A stretch of DNA of 64,000 nt from Actinocorallia sp. API 0066 (GTDB lineage Bacteria > Actinomycetota > Actinomycetes > Streptosporangiales > Streptosporangiaceae), in the NCBI RefSeq assembly GCF_020991275.1, contig NZ_JAJLQY010000005.1:434001-498000 (forward strand). The letters are read 5' to 3'. Shown in pieces: positions 7,514-15,501 of the stretch. The translations under genes were made by a program, and so were the position numbers. Under the pieces are notes generated by a model, which was not told the origin of the DNA, ran no database searches, and worked only from the letters and a program-made list of their open reading frames with translations. Each line of letters begins with the position of its first letter. Position 1 is the stretch's first letter.

Positions 7514-8896
7514 TTAGCGGCGGCGGAGGCCGCGGCGGGGGCGGGGGTGTTCGAGGACCTCGGTGAGGTTGGCGGAGGAGGACTCGGACGGGGTGTCGGC
7601 TTCGCGGGGGGTGGCGATGTCGATGAGGGCGGCCAGGGCCGCGTCGTACTTGGGCTCGGGCTGCTCGTCGGCCGCGGTCGCCTGGTCCGGGGTGTTGTCG
7701 GCGGGGAGGGGGCGCGGGGTGTATTCGAGGTTGAGTTCCTCGACGAGTTCGCCGTCGGGCGTCTCCAGGACCGTGGTGTCCTGGACGGGCTCAGGCTCGG
7801 GGGCCGCCTTGCGCCTGCGGCGGCGCGAGGACTTGGCGTCGGCGGGCGCGGAATCACCGCGCGCGGCGGCCATGGCGGCGGCGATGTGGCGGCGGCTCGC
7901 CTCGACCCGGGCGTGCGCCGACCCCGGCACGACGTGCGCTCCGCCCGCCCCGTCGGCCCGCGCGGTGCGCAGCCGACGCGTCCACGTCCCCAGATGCGCG
8001 GCGCACAGCAGCAGCACCAGGGCGATGGCCAGGCTCTTGCCCCACTGGAGGCTCTCCGCCGCGACGGTCCCCGAGGCGTTGCCGCCGTCCAGCATGATCA
8101 TGTCGGCGGGGGCGGCGGCCTCGGGCGTCGGGTAGAAGTCGCCGACCGACGGCTTCTCGTCGTCGAACGCGTCGTCGTTGGGCGCCACGGACGGGTAGAC
8201 GGGCGGCTCCGCCGGGGGCCGGTAGTCGAAGTCGGGAACCTGCGGCGGCGGCCCCGCCGCGTTCCCGCCGCCGCCCGGGTTGTTCGGCGTCTGGACGGTG
8301 CTGACCCGGACCGTCCGGGAGGAGGCGCCGGACGCCGCGGCCCCGGACCGCTTGGCGACGACGCTCACCGTCGCCTTGCCGCTGGCCGTGCCCGCCGCGG
8401 AGAACGTCGCCGAGCACTGGGCGCCGCAGGAACCCGCCGACACGTTCTTGGTGCCGAGGTCGCCTGAGACGGTGTAGCCGGTCAGGTCGGGCTCGTCGCC
8501 CTTGTTCCAGCGGACCGTCACCTTCTTGCCCGACGCCGCGACCGTCAGCCCGCTCGGCGTCGCGGCCGGGACCGCCATCTTGAACGTGCTCGACGCGGCG
8601 TCCCACGGGAGCAGGGCCTCGAGCCTGACGGTGTGCGAGCCGTTCGGCTCGGTCCTGCCGTCGAGCGTGTAGGTGAGCGTCTGGTTCCTGCCCTGCGCGA
8701 CGGGGCGGCCGTCCACGTAGAGCGTGCCCCCGGCCGGGGCCGTCCTGACGCTGATCGTCACGGTCGGGGAGGTGATGACCGATCCGTTCGCCGGCGAGAT
8801 CTTCGGTGCGGCGGCGGCCGCGCCCGCTGCCTGTACCGGCGCGGCGCCCAGTACGGCGAGCAGCGGAGCCACCAGCAGCAGCGCCCTGACCCTCAC
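7514..8896 (-). CDS. Secreted/membrane-anchored fibronectin-type III-like protein
   Basis: The 460-residue protein starts with a signal-like segment (about 1–25, LLLVAPLLAVLGAAPVQA). Then come an Ig-like domain (KISPANGSVITSPTVTIS) and an FN3-like domain (PSGLTVAASGKKVTVRWNK… GYTVSG), a Pro/Gly-rich linker, one transmembrane helix near residue 290 (LAIALVLLLCAAHLG) and a charged cytoplasmic tail with a K/R cluster (SSRRRRRKAAP). It is therefore likely an extracellular binding domain tethered to the membrane. GTG 8896 has a good ribosome binding site (ggaaggggtc). Position after the Tad pilin-like genes suggests a cell-surface role; the exact function is unknown. Confidence 0.75.
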   Translation of the reverse strand: MRVRALLLVAPLLAVLGAAPVQAAGAAAAAPKISPANGSVITSPTVTISVRTAPAGGTLYVDGRPVAQGRNQTLTYTLDGRTEPNGSHTVRLEALLPWDAASSTFKMAVPAATPSGLTVAASGKKVTVRWNKGDEPDLTGYTVSGDLGTKNVSAGSCGAQCSATFSAAGTASGKATVSVVAKRSGAAASGASSRTVRVSTVQTPNNPGGGGNAAGPPPQVPDFDYRPPAEPPVYPSVAPNDDAFDDEKPSVGDFYPTPEAAAPADMIMLDGGNASGTVAAESLQWGKSLAIALVLLLCAAHLGTWTRRLRTARADGAGGAHVVPGSAHARVEASRRHIAAAMAAARGDSAPADAKSSRRRRRKAAPEPEPVQDTTVLETPDGELVEELNLEYTPRPLPADNTPDQATAADEQPEPKYDAALAALIDIATPREADTPSESSSANLTEVLEHPRPRRGLRRR

Positions 8897-9077
8897 GCGG
8901 CGACCCCTTCCGTCACGCCCGGTACCTGGCCGCAGCGTATCCGACCGTTTCGTGGCGAAAGTCACAGAAAGGTGACGACTCGGCACGCCGCCCCTCATCT
9001 CCGCATCGGCCATCAGCCCACCATCCCGCCCCCACCGACGCATTTCCACACCCCCCGTAATGAAAGATCCCCCGATT
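8897..9077. promoter_or_regulatory. Gap upstream of the FN3 protein gene
   Basis: 181 bp between the tadG-like stop and the FN3 gene; contains A/T-richer patches (for example cgtttcgtggcgaaagtcac) that may hold the promoter. No known operator recognised. Confidence 0.35.
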
Positions 9078-9509
9078 TCACGCACTTCCCCTACAAAACC
9101 CACCGTCGCCCGCCGCGACCGCTCCGGTCCACATCCCGCCATCCACGGGAATCGTCCCGGCCCGCGACACCGCCCGAGCCCGCAACGGCAACGCCCCGAA
9201 CACCCCGCGCACCCTCCGCGAGACCGCCACCTCCACCACCACCCCCTCCCCGGGCCCACCCCAGGTCCGACACCCGTCCAGGACACCCCCGTTCCACCCA
9301 GCCACCCTCCCCGCCACCAGGCACCCGTCCTCGTACCCCCGCACCACCCTCCCCGCCGCCGCCAACGCCGCCAGATCCGCCGCCATCTCCACCCCTTTCC
9401 GCTCCGCCCGCACACCCCCCACCCCCACCCCCACCACCGCCACCCCCCAGACCACCCCCATCACCCCAACCCCCCAAACCACCCCACCCCCCTTCCCCCA
9501 CTCACCCAA
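9078..9509 (-). CDS. TadG/Rv3654c-like pseudopilin-neighbourhood membrane protein
   Basis: A hydrophobic N-terminal helix (VVWGVAVVGVGV) is followed by AERKGVEMAADLAALAAAG and a C-terminus LPLRARAVSRAG. The pattern matches small helicase/secretion-neighbourhood TadE-like proteins (Rv3654c type), with R-x-x-x-A-A-D-L-A-A-L-A-A-A-G as the typical core. Family role: minor pilin-like or assembly component of the Tad/Flp system. The start is uncertain: TTG 9509 is the longest, and GTG codons a few residues in are equally plausible. G-rich codons dominate the N-terminal helix. It lies downstream of tadE but separated by a tandem repeat. Confidence 0.7.
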   Translation of the reverse strand: MGEWGKGGGVVWGVGVMGVVWGVAVVGVGVGGVRAERKGVEMAADLAALAAAGRVVRGYEDGCLVAGRVAGWNGGVLDGCRTWGGPGEGVVVEVAVSRRVRGVFGALPLRARAVSRAGTIPVDGGMWTGAVAAGDGGFCRGSA

Positions 9510-9564
9510 CCTCCCCCACCTCCTCTCCCTCCTTCAGGTTGTCCGACTCTGCACTGTCGCCCGC

Positions 9565-9712
9565 CACTGCGTCGCGGCCCGGCACTGCGCCGTGGCCCGA
9601 CACCGCGCCGTGGCCCAGCACCGCGTCGTGGCGCCCAGCACTGCGCCGTGGCCCAGCACTGCGCCGTGGCGCCCGGCGCTGCGTCGTGATCCGGCACTGC
9701 GCTGTGGTCCGG
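9565..9712. repeat. 18/20-bp tandem repeat array, 8 units, between tadE and the tadG-like gene
   Basis: Consensus cactgcgccgtggcccag. Units begin at 9565, 9583, 9601, 9619 (20 bp), 9639, 9657 (20 bp), 9677 and 9695. Variation is mostly C/T and G/A changes. The two 20-bp units have an inserted gc, so the array would break any single reading frame. It is a minisatellite, not a CRISPR (no unique spacers). Confidence 0.85.
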
Positions 9713-9756
9713 GCGGTCGTCATGCGCGATGGCTTGCATTGGCGGGCGCGTGTGGG

Positions 9757-10287
9757 TCAGGGGCTTCGTCGGTGCTGTCGGTTGGGTCGGGTGGGTCGGG
9801 CAGGTGAGGTGGGTTGGGCAGGCAGGGCGGGGGGTGGGTTGGGTGGCGTGGCTCTGGGTGTTGGTGGGCGCGGTGTTGGGGCCTGGGGGTTATCCGGTGT
9901 TGTGGGTGGGTGGGTGGGTGGGGTTGGGGTGGGTGGTGGGGGGAGGGGTGGGGGTTCGGTGAGGGCTTCGGCGGTGAGGGTGAAGGTGAGGGGTGGGAGG
10001 GGGAGGCGGGCGGGTGGGGGGTAGGTGGTGGTGAGGGTGATGCGGGTGGTGTCGGGGGTGTGGGTGAGGGTGACGGTGGAGTTGGGTGGGGCGGCGTTCA
10101 GGATGCGGGCGCGGACTCGGTCGGGGGGTTCGCCTCGGGCGGCGGCGCGGGCGCCGGTGTGGACGGCGTCCACACAGGTGAGGCGGACCGTCGCCGCCGC
10201 GACGCCCCAGAGGGCGACGGCGGCGACGGCGAGGAGCGCGGGGAGGGCCAGCGCCGTCTCGACGGTGGCCGAACCCCGGCGGCTCAC
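9757..10287 (-). CDS. TadE-like pilus assembly protein with proline-rich tail
   Basis: The N-terminus SRRGSATVETALALPALLAV is the classic TadE/TadG start: a short basic leader, then a helix with Glu at the pseudopilin-like position. Residues about 35–115 form the periplasmic part (TCVDAVHTGARAAARGE). From residue 115 the protein turns into a Pro/Thr-rich tail of about 60 residues ending at 9757, which makes it longer than Rv3655c-type relatives. GTG 10287 overlaps the stop of the upstream DUF4244 gene (GTGA). It probably acts in Flp pilus biogenesis at the membrane. Confidence 0.8.
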   Translation of the reverse strand: MSRRGSATVETALALPALLAVAAVALWGVAAATVRLTCVDAVHTGARAAARGEPPDRVRARILNAAPPNSTVTLTHTPDTTRITLTTTYPPPARLPLPPLTFTLTAEALTEPPPLPPPPTPTPPTHPPTTPDNPQAPTPRPPTPRATPPNPPPALPAQPTSPARPTRPNRQHRRSP

Positions 10288-10454
10288 CCGGCCAGGGCCA
10301 GCGCCCTGTCGATGATCGCTAACACCAGCTCCTGGACCCGTTCGCTGGATACGATCTTGAACAGGACGCCCGCGAACGCCGCTGCGGCCACCGTTCCCAC
10401 CGCGTACTCGGCGGTGGTCATGCCCGCGTTCCGTCGACCTCGCCACTCGCACAT
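10284..10454 (-). CDS. Flp-pilin-like DUF4244 protein
   Basis: The 56-residue protein has basic leader MCEWRGRRNAG, then MTTAEYAVGTVAAAAFAGVLF, which is a type IV pilin-like processing site (G before M-T-T-A-E with Glu at +5) and hydrophobic helix. This is the Rv3656c/DUF4244 type, probably the Flp major pilin of the locus. ATG 10454 has an excellent ribosome binding site (ggaggtcgg). Its TGA overlaps the tadE GTG. In relatives it directly follows tadC; here the integrated element has been inserted upstream of it, which must cut it off from the tadABC promoter. Confidence 0.85.
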   Translation of the reverse strand: MCEWRGRRNAGMTTAEYAVGTVAAAAFAGVLFKIVSSERVQELVLAIIDRALALAG

Positions 10455-10535
10455 CCGACCTCCAGGGGGTTCGGGCCGGACCCGTCGTCCGGCACACCCC
10501 CAGCATCCACAAAACCCGTCAAGATCGTTTAACAG

Positions 10536-10549
10536 CCTGTGGAGAACTT
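10536..10549. repeat. Candidate left attachment repeat of the element
   Basis: cctgtggagaactt, 13 of 14 identical to 18960–18973; each copy is preceded within about 20 bases by ccgtcaag (10516 and 18948). It sits 42 bp past the integrase stop, the usual place for an att site. Confidence 0.35.
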
Positions 10550-10590
10550 GGTTTGTTGCTGTTGTAGGTCGTTGGCCTGGGGTTATGTGG

Positions 10591-12045
10591 TTATGCGGCT
10601 TGGAAGAGGGGGATTTGGTCCGTGATGGGGCCGTGGGGGGTGTTTGTCCTGGTGAGGGTGTGGATGGTGGCGTCGGTTGAGGCCAGGCGTTGGAGGGCGG
10701 CGTCTATGAGGGTGTTGCCGAGTTGTTCTTGGCCGTGGAGCCAGTGGGCGTAGGTGGTGTTGAGCATGGCGACGCTGTGGCCGAGGCGGCGTGCGACTTC
10801 GGGGGCGGGGACGCCTGCGTCGAGGAGCATGCTTGCGTTGCCGTGGCGTAGGTCGTAGGGGCGGGAGGCGAGGTTGAGGGCTTTCTCGTCGTCGGTGAGG
10901 ACGGTGTCGCGGGCTTTGGTCCAGATCGGGCCGTAGAGGGAGACGGGGATGTGCTGGTGGTCGTCGGTGCGGACGTCCCAGAACAGGCGTCCGTCCGGGG
11001 CTGTCCCGTAGGTGGTCAGGTGTGCTGTGAGGGAGGTGACGAGGATCGGGGGGATGGGGACGATGCGCACATCGTCTTCGGATCTGTGTTTGAGTTCGCG
11101 GTCCTCGAAGCGGTCTTCGCCGTCGGTCCAGTCGGCGGAGACTTCGGGGGTGCTTCCGGCGAGCGTGAGCCGGCCCCAGCCGGTGGTGGGCAACTGGCAG
11201 TCGATACGGCGTAGGTGGCGGATCTCGGCGGGGCGCATGCCTGCCCAGTACAGGCAGTCGAAGAAGGCCCGCAGGTGGAGGGCTTGCCGGGTGGCTTGCG
11301 CGGTGACTGCGTCGAGGAGGCGGAGGGCTTGGGGGGTGTTGGGGACGTGGCGTGGGTTGACCCGGTGTGCTGTGCGTTGTCGTTTGATGCGCAGTCCCTG
11401 GACGGGGTTGGTGGTGAAGATCTCGCGTTCCACGGCGTAGGCGAGGCAGCCCGACAGGGCGGTGCGGCGGGTCCGGACCGAGGACGGCTTGAGCTGCTGC
11501 CTCTTGACGCCGCGTCCCAGGTCGTCCAGCAGCGGCCGCAGGACATCGCTGTGCCCGAGATCGACCAGGGGGCGGGAGGCCCGGTCCAGCCAGGCGAGCG
11601 CGTCGGCTTCGGGTGCGGGCACGGGGCCGTTCCAGGACGGGGGGCGTAGGGCGTAGTGCCGCAGCGCCTTCCGCAGCAGCTTGTCAGCGGGGCGGTTCCG
11701 CAGGGGCCGCAGGGTGGCGAGGATGACGGGGATGATGCCTTCTACGGCGCTCTTGCGGCTGTTGGGGGACACATCGGCGTCATCCCACTTCGTCTTGATC
11801 CACGCCCGCGTGTGCGCGAGGACCGTTTCCCCTTTCCGTGCCCATGACACCGGCTCACCGGTGATCAAGCTGAACTCCTCACCCAGGTTCGCGGCCTTCA
11901 ACAGCGCCTTGCGGTAGTCGCCCGCCAGCTCTTCGGTCGAGAAGGACTTGCCCTTCTCCCGGCCGCACACGATCCATCGCACCTGAAACGGCTTGCTACG
12001 CGCCCGCTGGCGGACCTTCCAAATAGTGACCTCTTGTGTTTCCAT
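10591..12045 (-). CDS. Tyrosine recombinase (phage-type integrase) of the element
   Basis: A 484-residue tyrosine integrase. The central SAM-like DNA-binding part precedes the catalytic domain, with Arg I in WAGMRPAEIRHL, the H-x-x-R box YDLRHGNASMLLDAG, the distal Arg/His in VARRLGHSVAMLNTTYAHWL and the nucleophile Tyr in NTTYAHW. It integrates and, with the excisionase, excises the element. ATG 12045 has ribosome binding sites ggag at two spacings; the longer frame to 12087 lacks support. It starts 5 bp after the excisionase stop. No tRNA gene lies beside it, so the target appears to be intergenic. Confidence 0.93.
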   Translation of the reverse strand: METQEVTIWKVRQRARSKPFQVRWIVCGREKGKSFSTEELAGDYRKALLKAANLGEEFSLITGEPVSWARKGETVLAHTRAWIKTKWDDADVSPNSRKSAVEGIIPVILATLRPLRNRPADKLLRKALRHYALRPPSWNGPVPAPEADALAWLDRASRPLVDLGHSDVLRPLLDDLGRGVKRQQLKPSSVRTRRTALSGCLAYAVEREIFTTNPVQGLRIKRQRTAHRVNPRHVPNTPQALRLLDAVTAQATRQALHLRAFFDCLYWAGMRPAEIRHLRRIDCQLPTTGWGRLTLAGSTPEVSADWTDGEDRFEDRELKHRSEDDVRIVPIPPILVTSLTAHLTTYGTAPDGRLFWDVRTDDHQHIPVSLYGPIWTKARDTVLTDDEKALNLASRPYDLRHGNASMLLDAGVPAPEVARRLGHSVAMLNTTYAHWLHGQEQLGNTLIDAALQRLASTDATIHTLTRTNTPHGPITDQIPLFQAA

Positions 12046-12050
12046 CTCTC

Positions 12051-12245
12051 CTACTCCGGGGGATTGTTCTCGAATTCCGAATACCATTTTTCCAGGTCAG
12101 AACGCCGAATCCTAATCACCCCGTTCGGCAGCTTCGCATATCTCGGACCCCGCCCGGTCCGCAGCCACCGATACACCGTCACAGGCGACAAGCCCAGCTC
12201 AGACGCCATATCATCCACCGACAGAAACGTTTTCGACCCCACCAC
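12051..12245 (-). CDS. Excisionase/HTH DNA-binding protein
   Basis: This 64-residue protein has the MerR/excisionase-like helix-turn-helix FLSVDDMASELGLSPVTVYRWLRTG, followed by a wing (LPNGVIRIRRSDLEKWYSE). Directly upstream of the integrase and in the same direction, it is the expected recombination directionality factor. GTG 12245 follows aaaggggtgtc. The family's role in excision is well established; specificity here is unknown. Confidence 0.85.
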   Translation of the reverse strand: MVGSKTFLSVDDMASELGLSPVTVYRWLRTGRGPRYAKLPNGVIRIRRSDLEKWYSEFENNPPE

Positions 12246-12293
12246 GACACCCCTTTCACCGACCGAACCAGAGCCTTGCGGAACCACCCACAA

Positions 12294-12565
12294 AACCCAG
12301 AGCGAGAATGGCCGGGTACGGACATTCCGCCGACCATAAACGCGAAAACAATGGTTGCGTTAACAGCACCGATCAAGATCATCAAGGTTGTTGCCGGGCG
12401 CCGTCCCACAAGCCCCCGCCCGCCGCCCTTGGATGGACGCCACTGCGTGGCGGCTCATTGCCGGGGCCTTCGGCCCGGTCCTGTGTGGACGCTGCGCGGC
12501 CTTCTTTGCCGGGCGCACCCGGTAGCCGACGGTGCGGCTGTGCGTGCGCGAGGATCTGAGGGCGG
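12294..12565. other. Gap between the excisionase and repSA, with hairpins
   Basis: No gene seen. Two hairpins lie downstream of repSA: cgccac-tgc-gtggcg (around 12438–12452) and ccggggcc-ttc-ggcccgg (12461–12478), likely terminators. The rest may hold the promoter for xis–int. Confidence 0.45.
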
Positions 12566-14032
12566 TCACCGGGCGGGCTCGCCGTCATCGACCATCCGTA
12601 CCGGGGTCACGTCGTGGTATCTCATCGCCCGCCGGACGGTGGCGGCGTCGCGGGCGAGTTGTTCGGCCAGGAGGGCGTCACCCGGGCTCGCGTGGCCGAT
12701 CCCGACCAGCCGCCAGTCACCCACCACCACCGTGTCCGGGTCGGCTGTCCACACGTCCCCGCCGTTGCGCTGCGCCCGCCACGCCCGCCGCACCTCACCC
12801 AGGGCCTTCATCGTGGTGGAGTACAGGCGGCTCTTACTGGCGTGGTGGCCCCGGTAGCCCAGCGTGTGCACGTGCTCAGCCAGCCGCAGCCCTTCACAGG
12901 CCGGGTGGTCGGCCAACCGCAGGCAGGTACCGGCCAGCATCAACACATGCCAATGCACCCGCTTACGCCGCAACCGGTCCAACGTCCGGCCACCGAACCG
13001 CCGCACCGGCAGGCCCGGAACCGAGTCCGACGCCGTCTTGGTCGCGTACTTCGCCAAGTACGCCGCCGCCCGCCGCGCGTCATCGACAGGCCGCACGTCC
13101 ACCTGACCGCCCCACGTCGCGGCCCGCTCGATCCCGTCCGGGGACGGCAACCCCACCCGCACCGCATCCGCCGCCTCCCGCACCGCCGCCACCAACAGCT
13201 CCCGCGTCGCCCATACCGGAGGAGCCGTCACCTCGCTGTCCGGGCCCCGCCCGTCAAGGCGGATCACCGCGTGCAGGTGAACGGCCGCCCGGCGCTGCCA
13301 CTCAGCCACCCGCACGTAGCTGAACCGCAGCGCCCTTCCGACTTCGCGGACCGAACGATGCCGCCCGGTCAACTCCAACGACAGCCGCGAGACGGCCCGC
13401 GCGAGTTCGACCGTGGTCCGACGCCACAACTCCGGCACCGCCGAATGCCACAACACATGACCCACGTAGTCATAGCAGTGGACGCACAACGCCGTCCCCA
13501 CCACCACATCCCCCCGCTGATGACGCGCGTTACAGAAACGCGGATACCCATGCACACAAACAGGCCGCGTCCGACGAGCCCGACACGAACCATCCGCACG
13601 CACCGTGTGCACCGAGCCGAACGACGGCGCGGTCAACGTCGCGAACACCACCGGACCACCCGACACCCCCGCCACACCCACAGCCCCCGCCCACTCATCA
13701 CCCCCGCCACCCCCGCCACCGTCGCCATCACCGCGCAGACCGGCAGCGACCACATGCCACAGATCCCGCCGATAAGTCTCCGCACACGGAGGACACACCG
13801 CCGCCCGCCGATCCCCGCACGCGACGAGCAGCACCCCGTCCGGACGGCCCTCCGTCGAGACCTCCCGAACCACCTCACCCGTCCCCACATCAACCGCCGC
13901 CGCACCCCCACGCAACCGCACAGGCCGCACACAATGCCCCGCCCGCTCCACCCCATCCGCCCACGCCCCGAACTCCCCGCTCAACCGCCGCGCCCACATC
14001 TGACCCTCAGCCGACAACCCGCCCATCCCCAC
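12566..14032 (-). CDS. RepSA-type replication initiator of the integrated element
   Basis: The 488-residue protein resembles pSAM2 RepSA, the rolling-circle initiator of actinomycete integrative elements. Visible marks: a Cys-rich part with CPPCAETYRRDLW, RPVCVHGYPRFC and CVHCYDYVGH; a metal-binding HUH-like motif AAVHLHAVIRLDG; and a catalytic Tyr region AAYLAKYATK (Y-x-x-K-Y). The C-terminal third includes VHWHVLMLAGTC. GTG 14032, five bases after ggagg, is preferred over GTG 14038 and ATG 14026. It permits autonomous replication of the excised circle, inferred from the family. Upstream lies an iterated G-rich stretch. Confidence 0.85.
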   Translation of the reverse strand: MGMGGLSAEGQMWARRLSGEFGAWADGVERAGHCVRPVRLRGGAAAVDVGTGEVVREVSTEGRPDGVLLVACGDRRAAVCPPCAETYRRDLWHVVAAGLRGDGDGGGGGGGDEWAGAVGVAGVSGGPVVFATLTAPSFGSVHTVRADGSCRARRTRPVCVHGYPRFCNARHQRGDVVVGTALCVHCYDYVGHVLWHSAVPELWRRTTVELARAVSRLSLELTGRHRSVREVGRALRFSYVRVAEWQRRAAVHLHAVIRLDGRGPDSEVTAPPVWATRELLVAAVREAADAVRVGLPSPDGIERAATWGGQVDVRPVDDARRAAAYLAKYATKTASDSVPGLPVRRFGGRTLDRLRRKRVHWHVLMLAGTCLRLADHPACEGLRLAEHVHTLGYRGHHASKSRLYSTTMKALGEVRRAWRAQRNGGDVWTADPDTVVVGDWRLVGIGHASPGDALLAEQLARDAATVRRAMRYHDVTPVRMVDDGEPAR

Positions 14033-14265
14033 CGGCACCTCCCCGTATCCCGACCACCGCCATACTCACCCGACCAGGGGGGCGTTTAACAAGGCGCATA
14101 ACCAGGTGAATCCAAGGGGCGTCTGAGGGGCGTAAAAGAGGGGGCCTAAGGGGGTGTTTAACGGGTATCCGCAACGAAACCCCAGGTCACACTCGCTCTC
14201 GGTGGAACGAAGGAGAGGCACCCCCACAACTTGGCGGATGCCTCCCCAGGCAGGGCGCGAACCGG
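14033..14265. promoter_or_regulatory. Iterated G-rich stretch upstream of repSA: candidate origin or rep promoter
   Basis: The motif gggggYgtttaac occurs at 14077–14090 (as ggggggcgtttaac) and 14150–14162, with ggggcgt at 14116 and 14127 between them, in a locally A/T-richer context. Such iterations beside a rep gene are typical of a replication origin or Rep-binding region. No nick site was identified. Confidence 0.35.
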
Positions 14266-14535
14266 CTACACCAACGCCAACGCCACCAGCGCGTACCGCG
14301 CCTGCTCATCGACGTCCAGCGCGTCGGGATCCCTGCCGTCATGACGGGCAAGAGCCCCGATCAGAGCCGCCATGCCGTCACGGTAGCCGTCATAGGCCGA
14401 AGCCAAGCCGGAAGGCCATTCCTCACGCGGCACCTCCCACAACGCCCCGTACTCCCACCCCGACCCGGCCAACGCACGGCGGAGCACCTCAACGGCGTCA
14501 CGGGCTCGCGCCACCGGCCCGTCCAGTGGCCTCAC
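14266..14535 (-). CDS. Unknown 89-residue protein, last gene of the element's small-ORF operon
   Basis: GTG 14535 overlaps the stop of the upstream 32-codon gene (GTGA). The protein is acidic and helical (VARARDAVEVLRRALAGSG; AYDGYRDGMAALIGALARHDG; DVDEQARYALVALAL). No family is recognised. The four-base overlaps through this operon are good evidence that it is translated. Confidence 0.65.
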   Translation of the reverse strand: MRPLDGPVARARDAVEVLRRALAGSGWEYGALWEVPREEWPSGLASAYDGYRDGMAALIGALARHDGRDPDALDVDEQARYALVALALV

Positions 14536-14630
14536 CGGCCCGCCCGCAGGTACACCACCAGCGCCACGGCCGCCAGCACCCACAACAGGACGCCGATCAC
14601 GACCGCCGCCACCGTGTCCGCGCCGCTCAC
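14532..14630 (-). CDS. 32-residue single-pass membrane peptide of the element
   Basis: GTG 14630 overlaps the upstream stop (GTGA) and its own TGA overlaps the next start. Sequence: short acidic start VSGADT, then a hydrophobic helix (VAAVVIGVLLWVLAAVALVVYL) and basic end RAGR. Function unknown; small membrane peptides are common in AICE transfer/regulation modules. Confidence 0.65.
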   Translation of the reverse strand: MSGADTVAAVVIGVLLWVLAAVALVVYLRAGR

Positions 14631-15064
14631 GACGCCCCCGCGCCCGACCCGTCCGGCCCGGACGCCGCCCGCCCGGACGCCACGAGAAGACGGCTCAGCG
14701 TGTCCCGCAGCACGGCCGCCTGATCCAACGTGAACGTCGTCTCGCCGGTCAGGACCCCAGCCAGCTCCCACACCGGCGTTTGCAGGGCAAGGGTGATGAC
14801 GTCGCCCTTCTCCAGGTCCCGCTCAAGGAACACCAACAGCGGCTCCCCGTCAGGAGTCAGCGCGGGCACGTCCGCGTACGGCCCGTAATGCGACTCATCA
14901 TCCGGATGCGGGTTCGTGCACCACACCGGGCAGCCCGGCGGCACGGCGGGAGCCGGGACGAGCGACAAAGCGGGGATCTGACGTGACGGCAAAGCACTGT
15001 TCCTCTCGTCATCGGAATCGTTGGTGGTGACGCGGCCGGTGTGGTCGGTGGGTTCGCAGCTCAC
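14627..15064 (-). CDS. Unknown DUF6907-like protein of the element
   Basis: The 145-residue protein has a Cys/His-containing core PPGCPVWCTNPHPDDESHYG and a C-terminal helical part (TLDQAAVLRDTLSRLLVASG). The CPxWC…H pattern resembles the small DUF6907-type proteins common in Streptomyces elements, from memory. GTG 15064 overlaps the stop of the upstream gene (GTGA), which fixes the start. Function unknown; the paired Cys residues could bind metal. Confidence 0.65.
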   Translation of the reverse strand: MSCEPTDHTGRVTTNDSDDERNSALPSRQIPALSLVPAPAVPPGCPVWCTNPHPDDESHYGPYADVPALTPDGEPLLVFLERDLEKGDVITLALQTPVWELAGVLTGETTFTLDQAAVLRDTLSRLLVASGRAASGPDGSGAGAS

Positions 15065-15501
15065 CGGCGACGCCAGGACGCGAGCGACGAACCGTCCCGA
15101 CCTTGGAAATCCGCCGACCCCGCGACGGCCGGAGACGTCGGCACGAATGCGGACGGAATGCCGCACCGGTCGATCCCAGGAGCGGCGGCGTGGGGCAGCG
15201 GCGGCACGTCCGAGTGGCGCGGCGCTCCGATGCGCGTCGGCTCGGATGGCGAGAAGGAACGGGGCATCGGCTGGTGCGTCCGGCGGTGCGGAGTGGCCGA
15301 CTCGCGAAGCAGGGCCTCCAAGTCACCCAGCGTCCCGGCCTCGATCAACCGGCCGCCGACCAACGCCCAGTAGTGCCGCGTGGCCTCTCCGAACCACATC
15401 AAAACACCCTCGTACCGGGCACGCAGGCCCAGCAGGGTAAGCCCGCCGTCATCCGCCCGAAAAGCCGGGTACCGCACCGGGTGGCCACTAATATGGACCA
15501 T
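15061..15501 (-). CDS. Unknown protein, first gene of the element's small-ORF operon
   Basis: ATG 15501 has a good ribosome binding site (gggaggt, about 8 bases upstream). The N-terminal half looks folded (GGLTLLGLRARYEGVLMWFGEATRHYWALVGGRLIEAGTLGDLEALL, here in parts), while the C-terminal half is Pro/Ser/Arg-rich. No family recognised. It heads four overlapping genes (15501 to 14266), divergent from the SLOG gene. Confidence 0.65.
   Translation of the reverse strand: MVHISGHPVRYPAFRADDGGLTLLGLRARYEGVLMWFGEATRHYWALVGGRLIEAGTLGDLEALLRESATPHRRTHQPMPRSFSPSEPTRIGAPRHSDVPPLPHAAAPGIDRCGIPSAFVPTSPAVAGSADFQGRDGSSLASWRRR

Noticed and set aside
9091-9501. Gly/Trp-rich minus frame
   Set aside because: Shadow of the TadG-like gene, which keeps the AADLAALAAAG core in the neighbouring frame.
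9565-9712. Possible CRISPR array
   Set aside because: Units are contiguous 18/20-bp repeats without unique spacers; a minisatellite. No cas genes in the window.
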